Source: Blastomussa wellsi (Eukaryota > Cnidaria > Anthozoa > Scleractinia > Plerogyridae). Taken from it: a stretch of 64,000 nucleotides of DNA. Below are positions 49,601 through 59,046 of the stretch, one piece after another (position 1 is the first letter of the stretch; each line of letters opens with the position of its first letter). Both the position numbers and the translations under genes were made by a program. The DNA lies in NCBI GenBank assembly GCA_947652115.1, contig OX393572.1, forward strand, positions 3,997,017 to 4,061,016, written 5' to 3'. The notes beneath the pieces are model-generated. The model did not search any database. It was not told the DNA's origin and saw only the letters and a list, made by a program, of their open reading frames with translations.

Positions 49601-50091
49601 TAAAATATTGTGATGTACGAGGTGGCTTCAACTATAAGTCTGGGGGTTTCCAGAGGTCACCTCGCCGTATATTAAGCCCTACATATTTTTGTAATGTTAC
49701 GAAAATAGGCAAATAAAAGATGATGACAATGATATCTACATGTATATATTTTTTTGGCAGAGTCAATGGTTTCAATTTATGGTTTGAAGAGAACAAAGAA
49801 GCTTTGTTAGATGACAACCCAGAGCTGTCTGGTACTGATTTGGTTAAATTTGCCATGCGACAGTGGAAAGGTCTGGGGGAAGAAGACAAGATGAAATGGA
49901 ATAAAAAAGCAAAGGAAGCTGTCACTGGAATTACAGAGGAGGGAGATAAGAAAAGAAAACGAGAAAAGTGCGATGACGAAAATGAAGACACCTCGAATAC
50001 ACTTTTAAAGCTAGCTAAAAAGACAAAAGAATCAGTGGCTAATGGTGCAACAACCAAACTGGCTGGATTTGCTTACAAAAAGACTGAATGA
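31623..50091 (+). CDS. WDHD1: WDHD1 / AND-1 / Ctf4 replisome hub protein, complete, 28 exons
   Basis: WDHD1 trimerises and links the CMG helicase to DNA polymerase alpha in the nucleus. Exons: 31623-31699, 32811-32922, 33041-33097, 33572-33663, 33889-33997, 34718-34768, 34968-35014, 35458-35506, 35646-35678, 36364-36423, 36556-36662, 37322-37406, 37835-37876, 38728-38908, 39213-39319, 39531-39617, 39928-40112, 41272-41353, 41936-42216, 43110-43218, 43750-43811, 44071-44185, 44793-44918, 45894-45962, 46957-47245, 47542-47784, 48646-48778, 49761-50091. Phases all agree; the sum is 3321 nt, 1106 residues. The N-terminus (EGHTDVCYDENG, TCGSDGDVRIYKD) begins a seven-blade WD40 propeller. An acidic linker follows (DGDSDDEQ). 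Then the SepB/Ctf4 trimerisation domain: FQPSSTPVHLMHRFMVWNS, VEFHDTSTHH, FTIGGVQRD, CIYCKGSTYPPTLPRP, and a helical bundle through SLAIKYAARSRR. A disordered basic and acidic tail leads to the HMG box (GFNLWFEENKEALL...MKWNKKAKEA). Order and length match the vertebrate protein (about 1130). The Kozak-type ATG begins MPADRKPVRFAH, as in human MPATRKPMRYGH. Confidence 0.97.
32287..32640. repeat. Opposed homopolymer-containing repeat in WDHD1 intron 1
   Basis: ttgcctacccccccccccc near 32290-32308 faces gggggggggggggggtaggcaa near 32578-32600. Looks like the ends of a small inverted-repeat element. Confidence 0.55.
34411..34605 (+). mobile_element. Diverged copy of the 1779-2080 palindrome in a WDHD1 intron
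   Basis: Contains tctcgtccccagagccgctt, tgtccctcttagccagctgg and ggctgatgtggttggactcc in the same order as the longer copy. Confidence 0.7.
35731..36178 (+). mobile_element. tRNA-derived SINE copy 2 with a hAT MITE inserted
   Basis: SINE head ggaggcacgatggtctagtg and tail gactagcatcccatccaggc...aatcgggataagttctggcc are separated by an insert (about 35773-36026) with ends caagcctgcaaataacagcc and tattatttgcaggcttg. Confidence 0.75.
37430..37526 (-). ncRNA. Hammerhead-like motif copy 2 with shared 3' flank
   Basis: Reverse complement of 37493-37526 reads gct-ccgacga-a-gggc-taac-gctc-gaaat-gtc-agc, as in copy 1 except c to t in gaaac. The adjoining flank (tctttacggtggccaattca, cccagttgataaaaccaa) matches 4730-4790 as well, so both are parts of one dispersed element. 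A scrambled fragment follows at about 37547-37577. Confidence 0.45.
38971..39175 (-). mobile_element. tRNA-derived SINE copy 3 (diverged)
   Basis: ggagcttatcccag, gtaggagtatttctactccc and ctggatgggatgct match the family body; the tRNA-like head is decayed. Confidence 0.7.
39628..39830 (+). mobile_element. Dispersed tcctggaaa element copy 1
   Basis: Starts agggttcgtatgggccctgg, carries repeated tcctggaaa and ends ggaaccctg. An inverted second copy is at about 46040-46332. Confidence 0.75.
40155..40615 (+). mobile_element. tRNA-derived SINE copy 4 with internal insertion
   Basis: Head agactccagtccaagtttgc and tail ctaacatcccatccaggagg...ggaataagttctgg are separated by about 200 bp of a different repeat containing tgtgtgggttctttaacgtt. 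Confidence 0.7.
41587..41836. mobile_element. Diverged family A MITE, copy 3
   Basis: Ends attccacctgcgcttgttgg...atgagatgat and atcatctcatatccatcatg...cgctcctggatta pair with each other and resemble 1248-1350 and 16850-16960. Confidence 0.6.
43296..43700. repeat. Polypyrimidine tract / cctgcctccctcc minisatellite, ~400 bp
   Basis: Almost pure C/T on the + strand in a WDHD1 intron, with units such as ccctgcctccctccctgcct. It opens long reading frames on both strands that are artefacts of composition. Confidence 0.95.
44428..44673. mobile_element. hAT MITE (cagggctgcaaataa ends)
   Basis: Terminal repeats cagggctgcaaataacatt and gactgttatttgtagccctg. Related to the element inside the SINE at 35773-36026. 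Confidence 0.75.
45131..45399 (-). mobile_element. tRNA-derived SINE copy 5 (near full length)
   Basis: On the minus strand: ggcgcagcggcctaatggtt...agtgtgctggactccggat, then gaacccgggttcgagcctct-type T arm, body with ggatgggatgctagtccatc (as written on +), and an end at ggcccatcaggcc. Confidence 0.85.
46040..46332 (-). mobile_element. Dispersed tcctggaaa element copy 2 (inverted)
   Basis: Contains ttccaggacttttccaggcc, cccaatataaattctcccaa and ends acccgtacgaaccctg, complementary to the copy at 39628-39830. Confidence 0.75.
47331..47450 (+). mobile_element. tRNA-derived SINE copy 6 (3' half)
   Basis: ggactagcatcccatccaag, agtagaaatattcctag and accgggataagctctgacct match the SINE body; no tRNA head. 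Confidence 0.75.
47821..47960. mobile_element. Palindromic MITE in a WDHD1 intron
   Basis: Arms caataggaaatgttgttgac and gtcaaccattttcctattg, with inner aattaaaagttt / aacttttaatc. Confidence 0.7.
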
Positions 50092-50171
50092 GCTTGAAAA
50101 TATTTTGTTAAATTGTTGCAATCACAAATGATTTTATGTGAATTAATTAACAGTTCAAGTGTGCTTGGTTT

Positions 50172-50405
50172 TACAGCGTGACGCACCTAAGTGTCGCCAC
50201 CCAACAAACTTTTTTGACAAGTTATAATTAGCCAATCAGAGAGTGCAAATTTGTTTGAGCTGTCGCGCCTCCTTGCAATGTTCAAAGCTGCTGTCACGAA
50301 ACCTGTCGCACTTTCAACAAGGAGGCAGGACGACTCAAACAAATTCGCACTCTCCAATTGGCTAACTTGTCAAAAAAGTTTGTTGGGTGGCCACGCTGTA
50401 ACTGT
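50172..50405. mobile_element. Palindromic MITE in the WDHD1 3' UTR
   Basis: Arms acagcgtgacgcacc...ccaacaaacttttttgacaa and ttgtcaaaaaagtttgttgg...ccacgctgt. It begins about 80 bp after the WDHD1 stop; the first aataaa after it is near 50541, so the element is probably transcribed. Confidence 0.8.
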
Positions 50406-51016
50406 TCAAGAGGTACATGTACAAGTGTATGAGTGCTGTTCCTGATGTTTATCTGAAAAGACAGTCCAGATTTGGAGACTGGGTTGGCACAACCTCACCC
50501 CTTCCCATGGGAGACTATTGCAAAAATGACAACTATCAGAAATAAATAGAAGACAACTTACTATTCCTTTAATTGTAACTATAACAAAATTCTCAATATT
50601 GATTGGTTCTGTGTGTGCCTATTTGTCGCGTACTCGGCACACAATCAAGTGGGTATCCAATTACAGGTATCCAATTTGAACAACTTCAAATTGGATACCT
50701 GTTATTGGACACCTGCATCATTTGCACATCACATACACTTGGTTGGGTTTTTCTCGCTGTTTTCCTACTTTTTGCACAAGAGATTCTCAAACACAAAAGA
50801 GGTTCACACAAAAGAGGTTAGCCTGGACGGCCGTCTGGCTAAAAGCCTGGTTGTGATTTAGCATACTTGTTTTATCCCCTATGGGGGAAATGGCCCAGCT
50901 ACCGTAAACACATCATACCAAAAAAACAATACAAATCCTAACCAAAAGTGGCTTTTACTACTCAAATGCCAAGACCTATTAATTTCCAGTTAACACTGGA
51001 AAGGTGACTTCCAATA

Positions 51017-51138
51017 GGCTACTTCAAAATTTTGCATAAGCATTGTTTTTGTTTTCTCTTGGGACCATTGTAAGTCCCAAGAGAAACTGGAAACAATGCT
51101 TATGCAAAATTTTGGGGGACAAACAAAGAGTATTATGG
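51017..51138. mobile_element. Palindromic MITE, family D copy 2
   Basis: Arms ttttgcataagcattgtttt and caatgcttatgcaaaatttt, inner cttgggaccattgtaagtccc. Related to 29745-29897. Confidence 0.75.
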
Positions 51139-51572
51139 TATTTTCTGAAGTGGCCTATGTAAGTCAATCTTCATCTTGCATTGACTCACTTTGAAGACAA
51201 CATTAATTTAATATTTTGGCCAAAGCAAATTAGTTACATATCTTGTTTCAGTTTGTGGTTCAAGGTTGTTAATACAATATTTAACCTTTTCAGTAACCTT
51301 GTCTGGGTAAAACGATGTGTGACAAAACTTCGAAAGCTAGCTTGTATGTATCAACAAAGGTGCTCTCTATCACCACTCTTGGTGTTGCTGTGTTGACAAG
51401 ATATTTTACCAACAAAATAGGAGTGGAGTGTAAAATACTTTCTTAACCTATTAAAGCAACCAAGTGAGCTTTCAGTTTGCCTAAAATTAATTGCCAACCA
51501 TCCATAGTTGAGTCATGTGTCTGATCAGATGTTGATAAGATCTGGGAATACCTTGCTAAACAATGTTAGAAT

Positions 51573-54500
51573 TCACAAATCGATCAGCAGTTGATTTCTT
51601 GTTTTCAATCTCACAGTGTCAACCACCTCCTGGGTGATTTCATTGCAACCTGCTAATAACAGTTTTCTCAACTTTGGCCATCCACTTTTATCACATTTAA
51701 TGTACCACTCCACAAGTATTGCATCAGTGACTTGTCCACATTCAGTGAGATCAAGAGTTTTTAGAACAGGAAACATACTTGCAAGGTCCCTCAAATGACT
51801 GTCTGTTATTAATGGCAGCTTAGCTAACCCCAAGTAGCACAGTGTCTTTCCGACCTTGCTAGACAGAACTAGTAACTGATTTCCTTTAAGGTTGTGACAA
51901 CGTTTAAGTTCTAGCCATTGCAAGTTTTGAAAATTGGGTAAATGTTCCAGAGAGAAGTTCTTTACTGGTATTTGTGAATTGGTCAAATTCAGTTTCTTTA
52001 GAGCAGGGAATTTTAGGAGCAGTGGGAAGATCATGGGAGCAAACGAGCTACTTAAATCCAGACTTGTAAGGTTTTCATTTGCCTTGTTACTGGGAAATGC
52101 CCAAGAGAGTATTTTGGTTGTTGTTTCTCTGTCATAGGAAGACACACTCAGTGTAAACGATCTCAAGTTTGAACAGACTGTTGGATCAGCTACTGCATCT
52201 AATCCTAATGGAAAATTAATAAAAAATAATAACATAAAACTTATATTTCATATTATAATATAGATAGGACTCTGAGCACGCTCTGATTGATCAAAAAACC
52301 CATGTTTTATCAGAGTATAAAACACAGAAAAAGTGTGTTTTATTGTTTTTCGCCCGCTTTATCCTAGTGAAATTCGCAAGGGATGGCAGCGAATATTTTC
52401 TATGAAGAAATTCTGAGTCAAGCTGCAGAGATTGTCGAAGAAGCTTCTAAGTTTGAGAGGAAAGTAGAAGAAGCGAAATAATATTGCTTCAGTTTATCGA
52501 TCGTGCGTGTTTTGTTGTTTTTACTCGCGTATAAAATCTATATCATAAAGCAAATAAAGAAGCCTAAGCCATGTATTATACTGTCATAAAACATTCCGGA
52601 CATTTGAGAACACTCGAGAAATGTAGAAAACACTCGCCTGTGGCTCGTGTTTTCAACATTTCCCTCATGTCCTCAAATGCCCGTCCCGTTTTATGACAGT
52701 ATAATACATGGCTTAGGCTTCTTTATTTGTTAAACAATATTATTATAAACACTGATTAAACTTGGAGAAAAAAGCTGGAAATATTGTAGACAATAGAACC
52801 TACATTGTATAGCTATTGTAATCAGTTATGGGAATGAAAAATTTATCCCAACAAACATTTCTTATCCCATTCTTGACTAGAACCTTTAATTATTTTATGA
52901 AGTCTCAAATTTATCATTATAACCACCCCTGTCAGTATGTACCGGTATCTCTGCCAGATACTCAGCTAGGCTATTCTCCGTATTCTTTAGAAATTAAAGA
53001 TGGCAAAATCAGCTACCTACTCCTGGACAATAGTAGCCTCCTACGCATCTATGCATGGATTTGATACCACATCATTTGAAACAAATGCCTGGCCTCAAAT
53101 AACTGGTGGGACCTTGATTAAACATCCTCGAGGAGTGTTTATTTACATGTACAAAACTCAACACAATAAATCCGATGTTTATTTGAAACTGGCATTTTTG
53201 GGGTCCAGTATTTAATCAAGTATAATTATACAGTACAAAATGCTATTCTGTAACATGTGCTCCAGTATAATTATCTCCATTTCAACTAGAATTGTTTTTC
53301 AGCTGTAAACAAAGGACTTACCTTCGTCAGCAAAACTTTCAATACAAGAAAGGGACAGAGCCTGCATGTGCGGATTGTTAATCATCACTGTATCAAGCCA
53401 AGATCTTCCAACTTCATTGAAACATTTAAACGAGATGCTTGTCAGTTTGCCAGTGTGACATAATGCCCGCTGTAGATCAGCCACTAGTGGATTTTCTGTC
53501 TAGTGAGAGACAAGATGTGTAAGGACCATCATTGCAGTGTAATAATTCAATTATCTTCCAATATGATGCCTTTCAGCAGTGGAAAAATATATGGCTGGAT
53601 CCCAAATTTACTTTCAGGCAACTTTTATGTATATTGATGGTGAATGATTCCACTGCTTAAAACTACTGGCCCAAAGAGTGAAAACCACCCCCACCCCCTC
53701 ATTCCACAAGAAAGGCCTAATATCTTTATTTTGCCCCTCCCCATGGTTGGAGTTGACAGTAGGCTAATGGTTAGTGCACTGGACTCTGAGGGGTGGTGCA
53801 TAAATATAAGGGTCTTGCAAAATTTTACTACTGAAAAAGAGGAAAAACCCTTTAGAATATTTTCCAATGTTTTCAAAGATCAGCACGCACGACTCTGCCA
53901 AACACCTCTCTGCACCGTCATAGCGCATCATGCTCGAATGTTGACAAACCCTTCAAATTTGGCCAATCAGAGGGTATACCAGAATCTGGTATGCCAGAAA
54001 GAGTTTTTGTAAAAAAAGCCTACAGGCATTCTCTTGCTTCCTCTCCTCATTCCCCCCATCCCCATTTTTTTTCTTGCCGTTTTCCTTCATACCGCTCCCC
54101 ACTAACAGAATGCCTGGAACGGGCCACTTCCAACTGGGAATGTGGATCAGACTTTCTCACCTCAGTGTGAGCCATTGAATAAATACCTGTAACACACTGG
54201 TTAGCCTACATACATCATGTACTGTAGCACTCCAGTTTGCCTTCAGTTACCTTACTAGGTAACTTGTGGTTAGCGTTCACATTGAGATTTCTGGCTTGCT
54301 TGGCCTGTGAGTCATGTGAACAGGGCCGTACATAGCAGGGGGGGGGGGGGCAGGGCAGTTGCCCCCACCAGGATAACTAAATGTTTTGTTTTTTCTAACA
54401 TAGTGTTTGATTTTGCTGGGCTATTTCTTGTAGGAAGTGAAGGTGTGCGGAGTTTGCCACCATAGACAAAAAATTGCCCTTGCTGACAAAAATTCCTAGG

Positions 54501-55540
54501 TTCAGGCTAATTAGCACTTTGGTTAGCCTAAATAGAGCTTAGGTAGCTTACAGTTAGTCTTAAAATTGGGATTAGGGATTTCTGGCTAGCATTGATGGCT
54601 CTCTGGCTTGTATATTGTACCAACTCGCCGACTTCTATTGCACGGCAGTAACAAAGATCTGTGGTGTAACATACCGAGAAGATAAATCAGGTCTAATGCA
54701 CCTATCAATGTTAAGCCTGAGGGAGGGGGGTCGGGCTGCCCACAGGACTTTGACTGTGAGGTTTGTGCCCAGGGTGGGGATTTTGATCGGGAATTTTGAC
54801 ATGGCCGCCATTTTTAATAGTGGAGAAGTGGAAGATTTTGGTACTTTTGACCAATTATGTTGTCCCCTTGGAGGGGAATTTGACTTAACGTTTCAAAAAA
54901 TGTCAAAATCTCAACCCCATGCCCGACCCCCCCCCCCCCTCCCTCATGCTTAACACTGATAGGTGCATAACATAAAGAGAAGATAAATTAGTACCTCGTT
55001 TGTTAAAGTCACGCATATTTTCTGATCATAATAACTTGACACGTGTCCAAAGCTCACTTCTTCCATCATTGGCAAGCAATTCAAAAGTCCCAGAAACGTT
55101 GCTTTTGATTGATGTCCAATTTTATAGTCTAAATATCCAAATGCGAGACTCTTCAGTTTAAGATGACCACTTGACGCAGCCTTGGAGAGAGCTTGGAGGG
55201 TGAAAACATCTGTTACACGGAGCGAAAGTCGCTCGAGATGAGATTGTAGTATGGGTATTTGAAGTTTAAAATTGATGTTACAAATTTCCATGTCTGCAAT
55301 ACCTCTTACTCTAAAGATCTCTAAAGTTCGTGGATCAATCTTCTTATCACTATCAGGTAAACGTATTTTCACATCTTTCCACAGGCCAGGAGAGTTGAAC
55401 ACTTGCCGGAAATGTCTGTCCACTTGTGCCATGTTTTGTCGATCGTGCCGGTTGAGGTACTGACCCACATGATGAATCACAATGGGGGGCAAAGCTCTTA
55501 ATGGAAAATAACTGTTCTGGGAACGGATTTTAAGATTCAT
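51573..55540 (-). CDS. F-box / leucine-rich-repeat protein, 3 exons
   Basis: Exons on the minus strand: 54995-55540 (start ATG at 55540), 53322-53499, 51573-52204 (stop TGA). They sum to 452 codons, 451 residues. Residues about 15-60 form an F-box (LPPIVIHHVGQYLNRHDRQN, then a VFNSPGLWKDVKI ending), the Skp1-binding module of SCF ubiquitin ligases. The rest holds irregular leucine-rich repeats (LKSLAFGYLD, LTSLDLSSSF, LKKLNLTNSQI, LKTLDLTECGQVTDAILVEW, LRKLLLAGCNEIT), the usual substrate-binding part of FBXL-type receptors. The C-terminal repeats have the cysteine-containing signature of FBXL proteins. I cannot name the orthologue. Exon 3 has two acceptors six bases apart (52204 or 52198), both in frame. 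The start codon faces the acylphosphatase gene. Confidence 0.85.
52262..52735 (+). mobile_element. Transposon relic C copy 2 with a short ORF and internal palindrome
   Basis: ctctgattgatcaaaaaacc, a tgttttatcagagtataaaa box, gtgtgttttattgtttttcg, a 32-residue ORF (52383-52481; MAANIFYEEILSQAAEIVEE, then a tail with SKFERKVEEAK), then agaagcctaagccatgtatt and a palindrome (52556-52726). It lies in the intron between F-box exons 2 and 3. Confidence 0.65.
54697..54967. mobile_element. MITE beside the F-box exon 1 splice donor
   Basis: Terminal repeats tgcacctatcaatgttaagc and gcttaacactgataggtgca, subterminal gagggaggggggtcgggc / gcccgaccccccc. About 25 bp of similar sequence (acataNNgagaagataaat) flanks both sides. 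Confidence 0.8.
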
Positions 55541-55721
55541 TATCGGCTGCTGATTTTACCTTTTGAAAATTTAAGCGTGTCAGGCCAGCGTGTCGGCGAA
55601 GGAAAAGTTACAAAAAAGTTAAAGGCGTCCTATGCGCGCGCCGATTCGGCCGCGCATAGGAAAGGATGACACTCTGTGACGGCTTATTTCGAGAAGTCAC
55701 TTGTTGCTATAAACAACAAAT
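55541..55721. promoter_or_regulatory. Shared (bidirectional) promoter region of the F-box and ACYP genes
   Basis: Only 181 bp separate the two start codons. The spacer is GC-rich in its middle (gcgcgcgccgattcggccgcgc, 55634-55655) with no TATA box, as is usual for housekeeping divergent promoters. Confidence 0.6.
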
Positions 55722-56139
55722 ATGGCGGCCAGAACTCTGCGGTCAGTGGACTTCGAGGTTTTTGGAAAAGTGCAAGGTACTGCTAAATTCAAAAAGTAAA
55801 ATCCCGCTTTTAAAACTACCTATTTACAGGGGGATTAGTTCAAATGCATAAAATACCTTTTGTTTCTAAACCCACCTGTCTTCTTCAGTCGACGACAGTT
55901 GTGATTTTGCAATTGTATGCTGTGGAACTTTTGGGGTCAAACCTGAATAACCCCTTGAAATAAATCGTTCAGTGGCCTGTATTCTAGATATTTGAAAACG
56001 TTCCACCTAAATTGCGGTTTTTTAGGCTGGCAGGACTAAAATAAATTGTTGTTTCCTCTCGTTTTTTGCTAGAATAAGTAAACAGTGAAACGAAGTGGAG
56101 TGGAACGAAATAGAGGAAGCGGCGACCAATTTTAATAAC

Positions 56140-56174
<35 letters not shown>

Positions 56175-59046
56175 CTTTATTTCAGTGTCAATAAAGATAG
56201 CAGTTACAACCACTAATTGGGGACACCTAGCTAAAGTTCTAACTACCTAATTAATTACAATCTGTACTTTAGAATTATTCATAATAACATATGTACAATT
56301 AAATAAAAAGTATAAAAAAGTATAAAAAGTATAAAATTCAGGAGCTGCATAATGTGCAGTTTATGCAAGTATTGGTTAGTAGCTCTTTCAAGTCAACTTT
56401 CTTGATGGCTCTTTTAAACGAGTCCAACGATGGCGAGCTCCTAATGTCTGCTCGTATTTTGCTCCAGAGTGTGGGGCCAAGGTATTTAAGTGAATGTTTG
56501 CCAAAAGTCACTGTCTCAAATCTCGGTACGCAAAATTCCTTAACTCTTAAATTATGCACGCAATTGTTTAGTTTAAAGAGGTCACTGATGTATTTAGGGC
56601 ATAAATTGTTTTTCACTTTGTACATCAGGCACGAGATATCTTGTAACCTCTTGTTCATTAATGACGGTAGCCTGGCTTTAATAAGGAGCTGATCATAAGA
56701 CGAATTTTTATCACAAAATACAGCTCTTAAGCCTCTTTCCTGCACACGTTCTAGCTTCCGCGAGTCACTGGCTTTACAGAAATGCCATATCGTGTGGCAA
56801 TATGTTAAGTGTGGCAGTACCGCCGCCTTGTACAGCTGTAGTTTGGCATGGGTGGGAATCAGATTACGCAGTCTCATAATGACACCCACCCTCTGACTGC
56901 TCTTCTTACAGACACTGCTTATGTGCTCAGTAAAATTCAATTGACTATCGATGTTGACTCTTTTTAGAAGTAAACTAAAGTCCCGATCAAACGGTCGTGA
57001 TAGTTGATGATAGTCGATGATAGTTCCAGCTATCATATCCGCTTGAACACGAACTATCATGCACTATCATCAACTACCATTCACTTTGAACTTGTTCAAA
57101 ATCTTCATGATAGTCGATGATAGTTTTCCCGTTTGAAAACGCGCAAGATAGTCGATGATAGTTCAGGGAGTTAAAACTTCGACTATCATGCGCCGTTTGA
57201 TCGGGGCTTAAGGAAGTTTTTTTAAAATAAGTAAAGTTTTTAAATCGTATTTTATTACTTTTAAAAAAATACTTAAAATTATTAATATTTTGTGCATATT
57301 AATTAGGGAAAATCCTCGATAGGGTATTTAACTCCAACGTTTCCCATTCGATTCCTTTTATGTTTTTTAATACATTGTTTTTGTTTAATACATAATAAAA
57401 TGCTTACTTTACTTTACTTTAGTCTACTCACCCTCACTCCCCAAGATGTGCATTTCAATCTAGATATTGTAACATTCAAATTTCACATTATATTTTTTCA
57501 GCTTCTATTATACTTTAACTTTTTCTTTTTAAATTTGCAGGTGTATTTTTTCGAAAGGTAAATAATTATTATTTACATAGTTAATTATACACAGATTTTT
57601 CACTTCATAATCTTTATTCAGTGAGCAGTCTGGCTTTTTTCTCCCATCCATTCGGTATTGAATCACAGAATAGACAAATGCAGAGCTTTTCCTCTTTCTC
57701 CTTTTTCTTGGAAACTACAGCTATACCAGTCAGCCCGACTTATCCCCAGTCATCTCCTGTGCAAAAATGGCAAGACACGACTTTCTGCCTCCTTCCCATC
57801 CTCCCCTGTGCCTGCTATTTTTTCTCATATTAAAGAAATGACTGGGGATGAGTCAGTGTCAGGCCCAAGTTCAAGACGTTAATTTCGGACTAATTTGGCA
57901 TGAACAAAATAATCTCCAAACTATCTTAATTCTTAAACCTGGATTGTATTTTTCAACATAATTTGTTAACAGAAGTAAGTCATTTAATGCCCACTTAAAG
58001 GTTAGATTAAAATCTCTATTGGTTGATGTTTAGCATACCATGAAGAATGCTGTTAAGAATGGTCTGGTTGGCTGGGTGATGAACACAGAGTGCAACACTG
58101 TAGTTGGACAGTTGCAGGGAGAGGCTGGAAGTGTCCGATTAATGTAAGAAAATTTTTTGCCCATTACTGTTAAGGTACTGCATTTGAGCCTACTAGTCCA
58201 TCAGGCTTTAGCTTATCCTGGTTCCTGTAGCATGATGACAGTAGGAGTATTTCTACTCCCCCCCTCCTGGATGGGATGCTAGTCCATCGCAGGGTTACCC
58301 CCTGCATTAAATTTGGGTGACAAGACTTGGCACAAAGAAAGAACACAACAGCATAGGCTCAAAATCGGATAGCTTGGCCCAGAATCCAGCACACTAAACA
58401 TGCCTCCCACAACAAAATGTTGACAGTTTTATTTATGTTTTATTGCTGCTAAGTGGAGTTTGATCTAGTGTGAGTGTCTGACTGGGACTGTTGATCCATG
58501 TGTTCTGTACTGCTTCAAAAATAAGTCGCTGCAACTATTCACCTGATATGTGGTGCAGTAAATTACTATGAAAGTCTTAAATTGTCGCTGCAACAGAATT
58601 TTTTTAACTAAGATCTTTCATGCAACTTATCGCAGTAACAATTGTTGCAGCACCTGAAAATGCACCGTCACAGAAGGCAACCTGTTACGGGCTAGGATAT
58701 TGGTAGGCTGGATATTGTATGGACTACACTAATTAAAATCAACTTGCACCTTTACGCCTTTTAATTTATACTGGTCTCGCTCCTGTACAAACACTTACTG
58801 TGTGTATGGGAGGCTATTGTGGGGGACGAGATTATAAGCAGAGTGTATAGGGGGCTACAGTTACATAATTATTTACTTCCTTTCCTTTACAAGTTTTGAA
58901 CTAAATGTTATGTACTGTTGATGTTTTGAAGGAAGAAATGGCTTAAAGAAACTGGAAGCCCAAAATCGCGAATTGACAGGTGTGAATTTAAGAATGAAAG
59001 GACGATAAGCAAGCTAGAATTTAGTCATTTCACCATCAGGAAATGA
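55722..59046 (+). CDS. ACYP: Acylphosphatase, complete, 4 exons including a 17-nt microexon
   Basis: Hydrolyses carboxyl-phosphate bonds, for example in acetyl phosphate and 1,3-bisphosphoglycerate, in the cytosol. Exons: 55722-55776, 57541-57557, 58034-58143, 58932-59046 (stop TGA); 297 nt, 98 residues, the normal length for the family. The product begins [19 protein letters not shown], then VFFRK (phosphate-binding loop; the Arg of this motif is catalytic), [20 protein letters not shown] (with the catalytic Asn in the VMNT motif), [10 protein letters not shown] and a terminal beta strand [12 protein letters not shown]. Each of these matches the vertebrate muscle and common-type acylphosphatases. 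Exon 2 is only 17 nt and encodes the phosphate-binding loop. ACYP1 versus ACYP2 cannot be assigned because that split is probably vertebrate-specific (inference). Confidence 0.97.
56134..56976 (-). mobile_element. 5'-truncated LINE (CR1/L2-like), C-terminal RT region
   Basis: The minus-strand frame contains [50 protein letters not shown] and [20 protein letters not shown], the end of a non-LTR retrotransposon ORF2. Its 3' end is a (TTA)n tail (56135-56170 as taa on +). ACYP intron 1. Confidence 0.88.
56973..57210. mobile_element. MITE with taaagtcccgatcaaacgg ends
   Basis: Terminal repeats taaagtcccgatcaaacgg and ccgtttgatcggggcttaa; the interior has many gatagttgatgatag / ctatcatcaactac units in both orientations. 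It abuts the LINE. Confidence 0.85.
58191..58410 (-). mobile_element. tRNA-derived SINE copy 7
   Basis: gtccatcaggctttagctta, gtaggagtatttctactccc, ggatgggatgctagtccatc and ccagcacactaaacatgcct match the family. ACYP intron 3. Confidence 0.8.
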
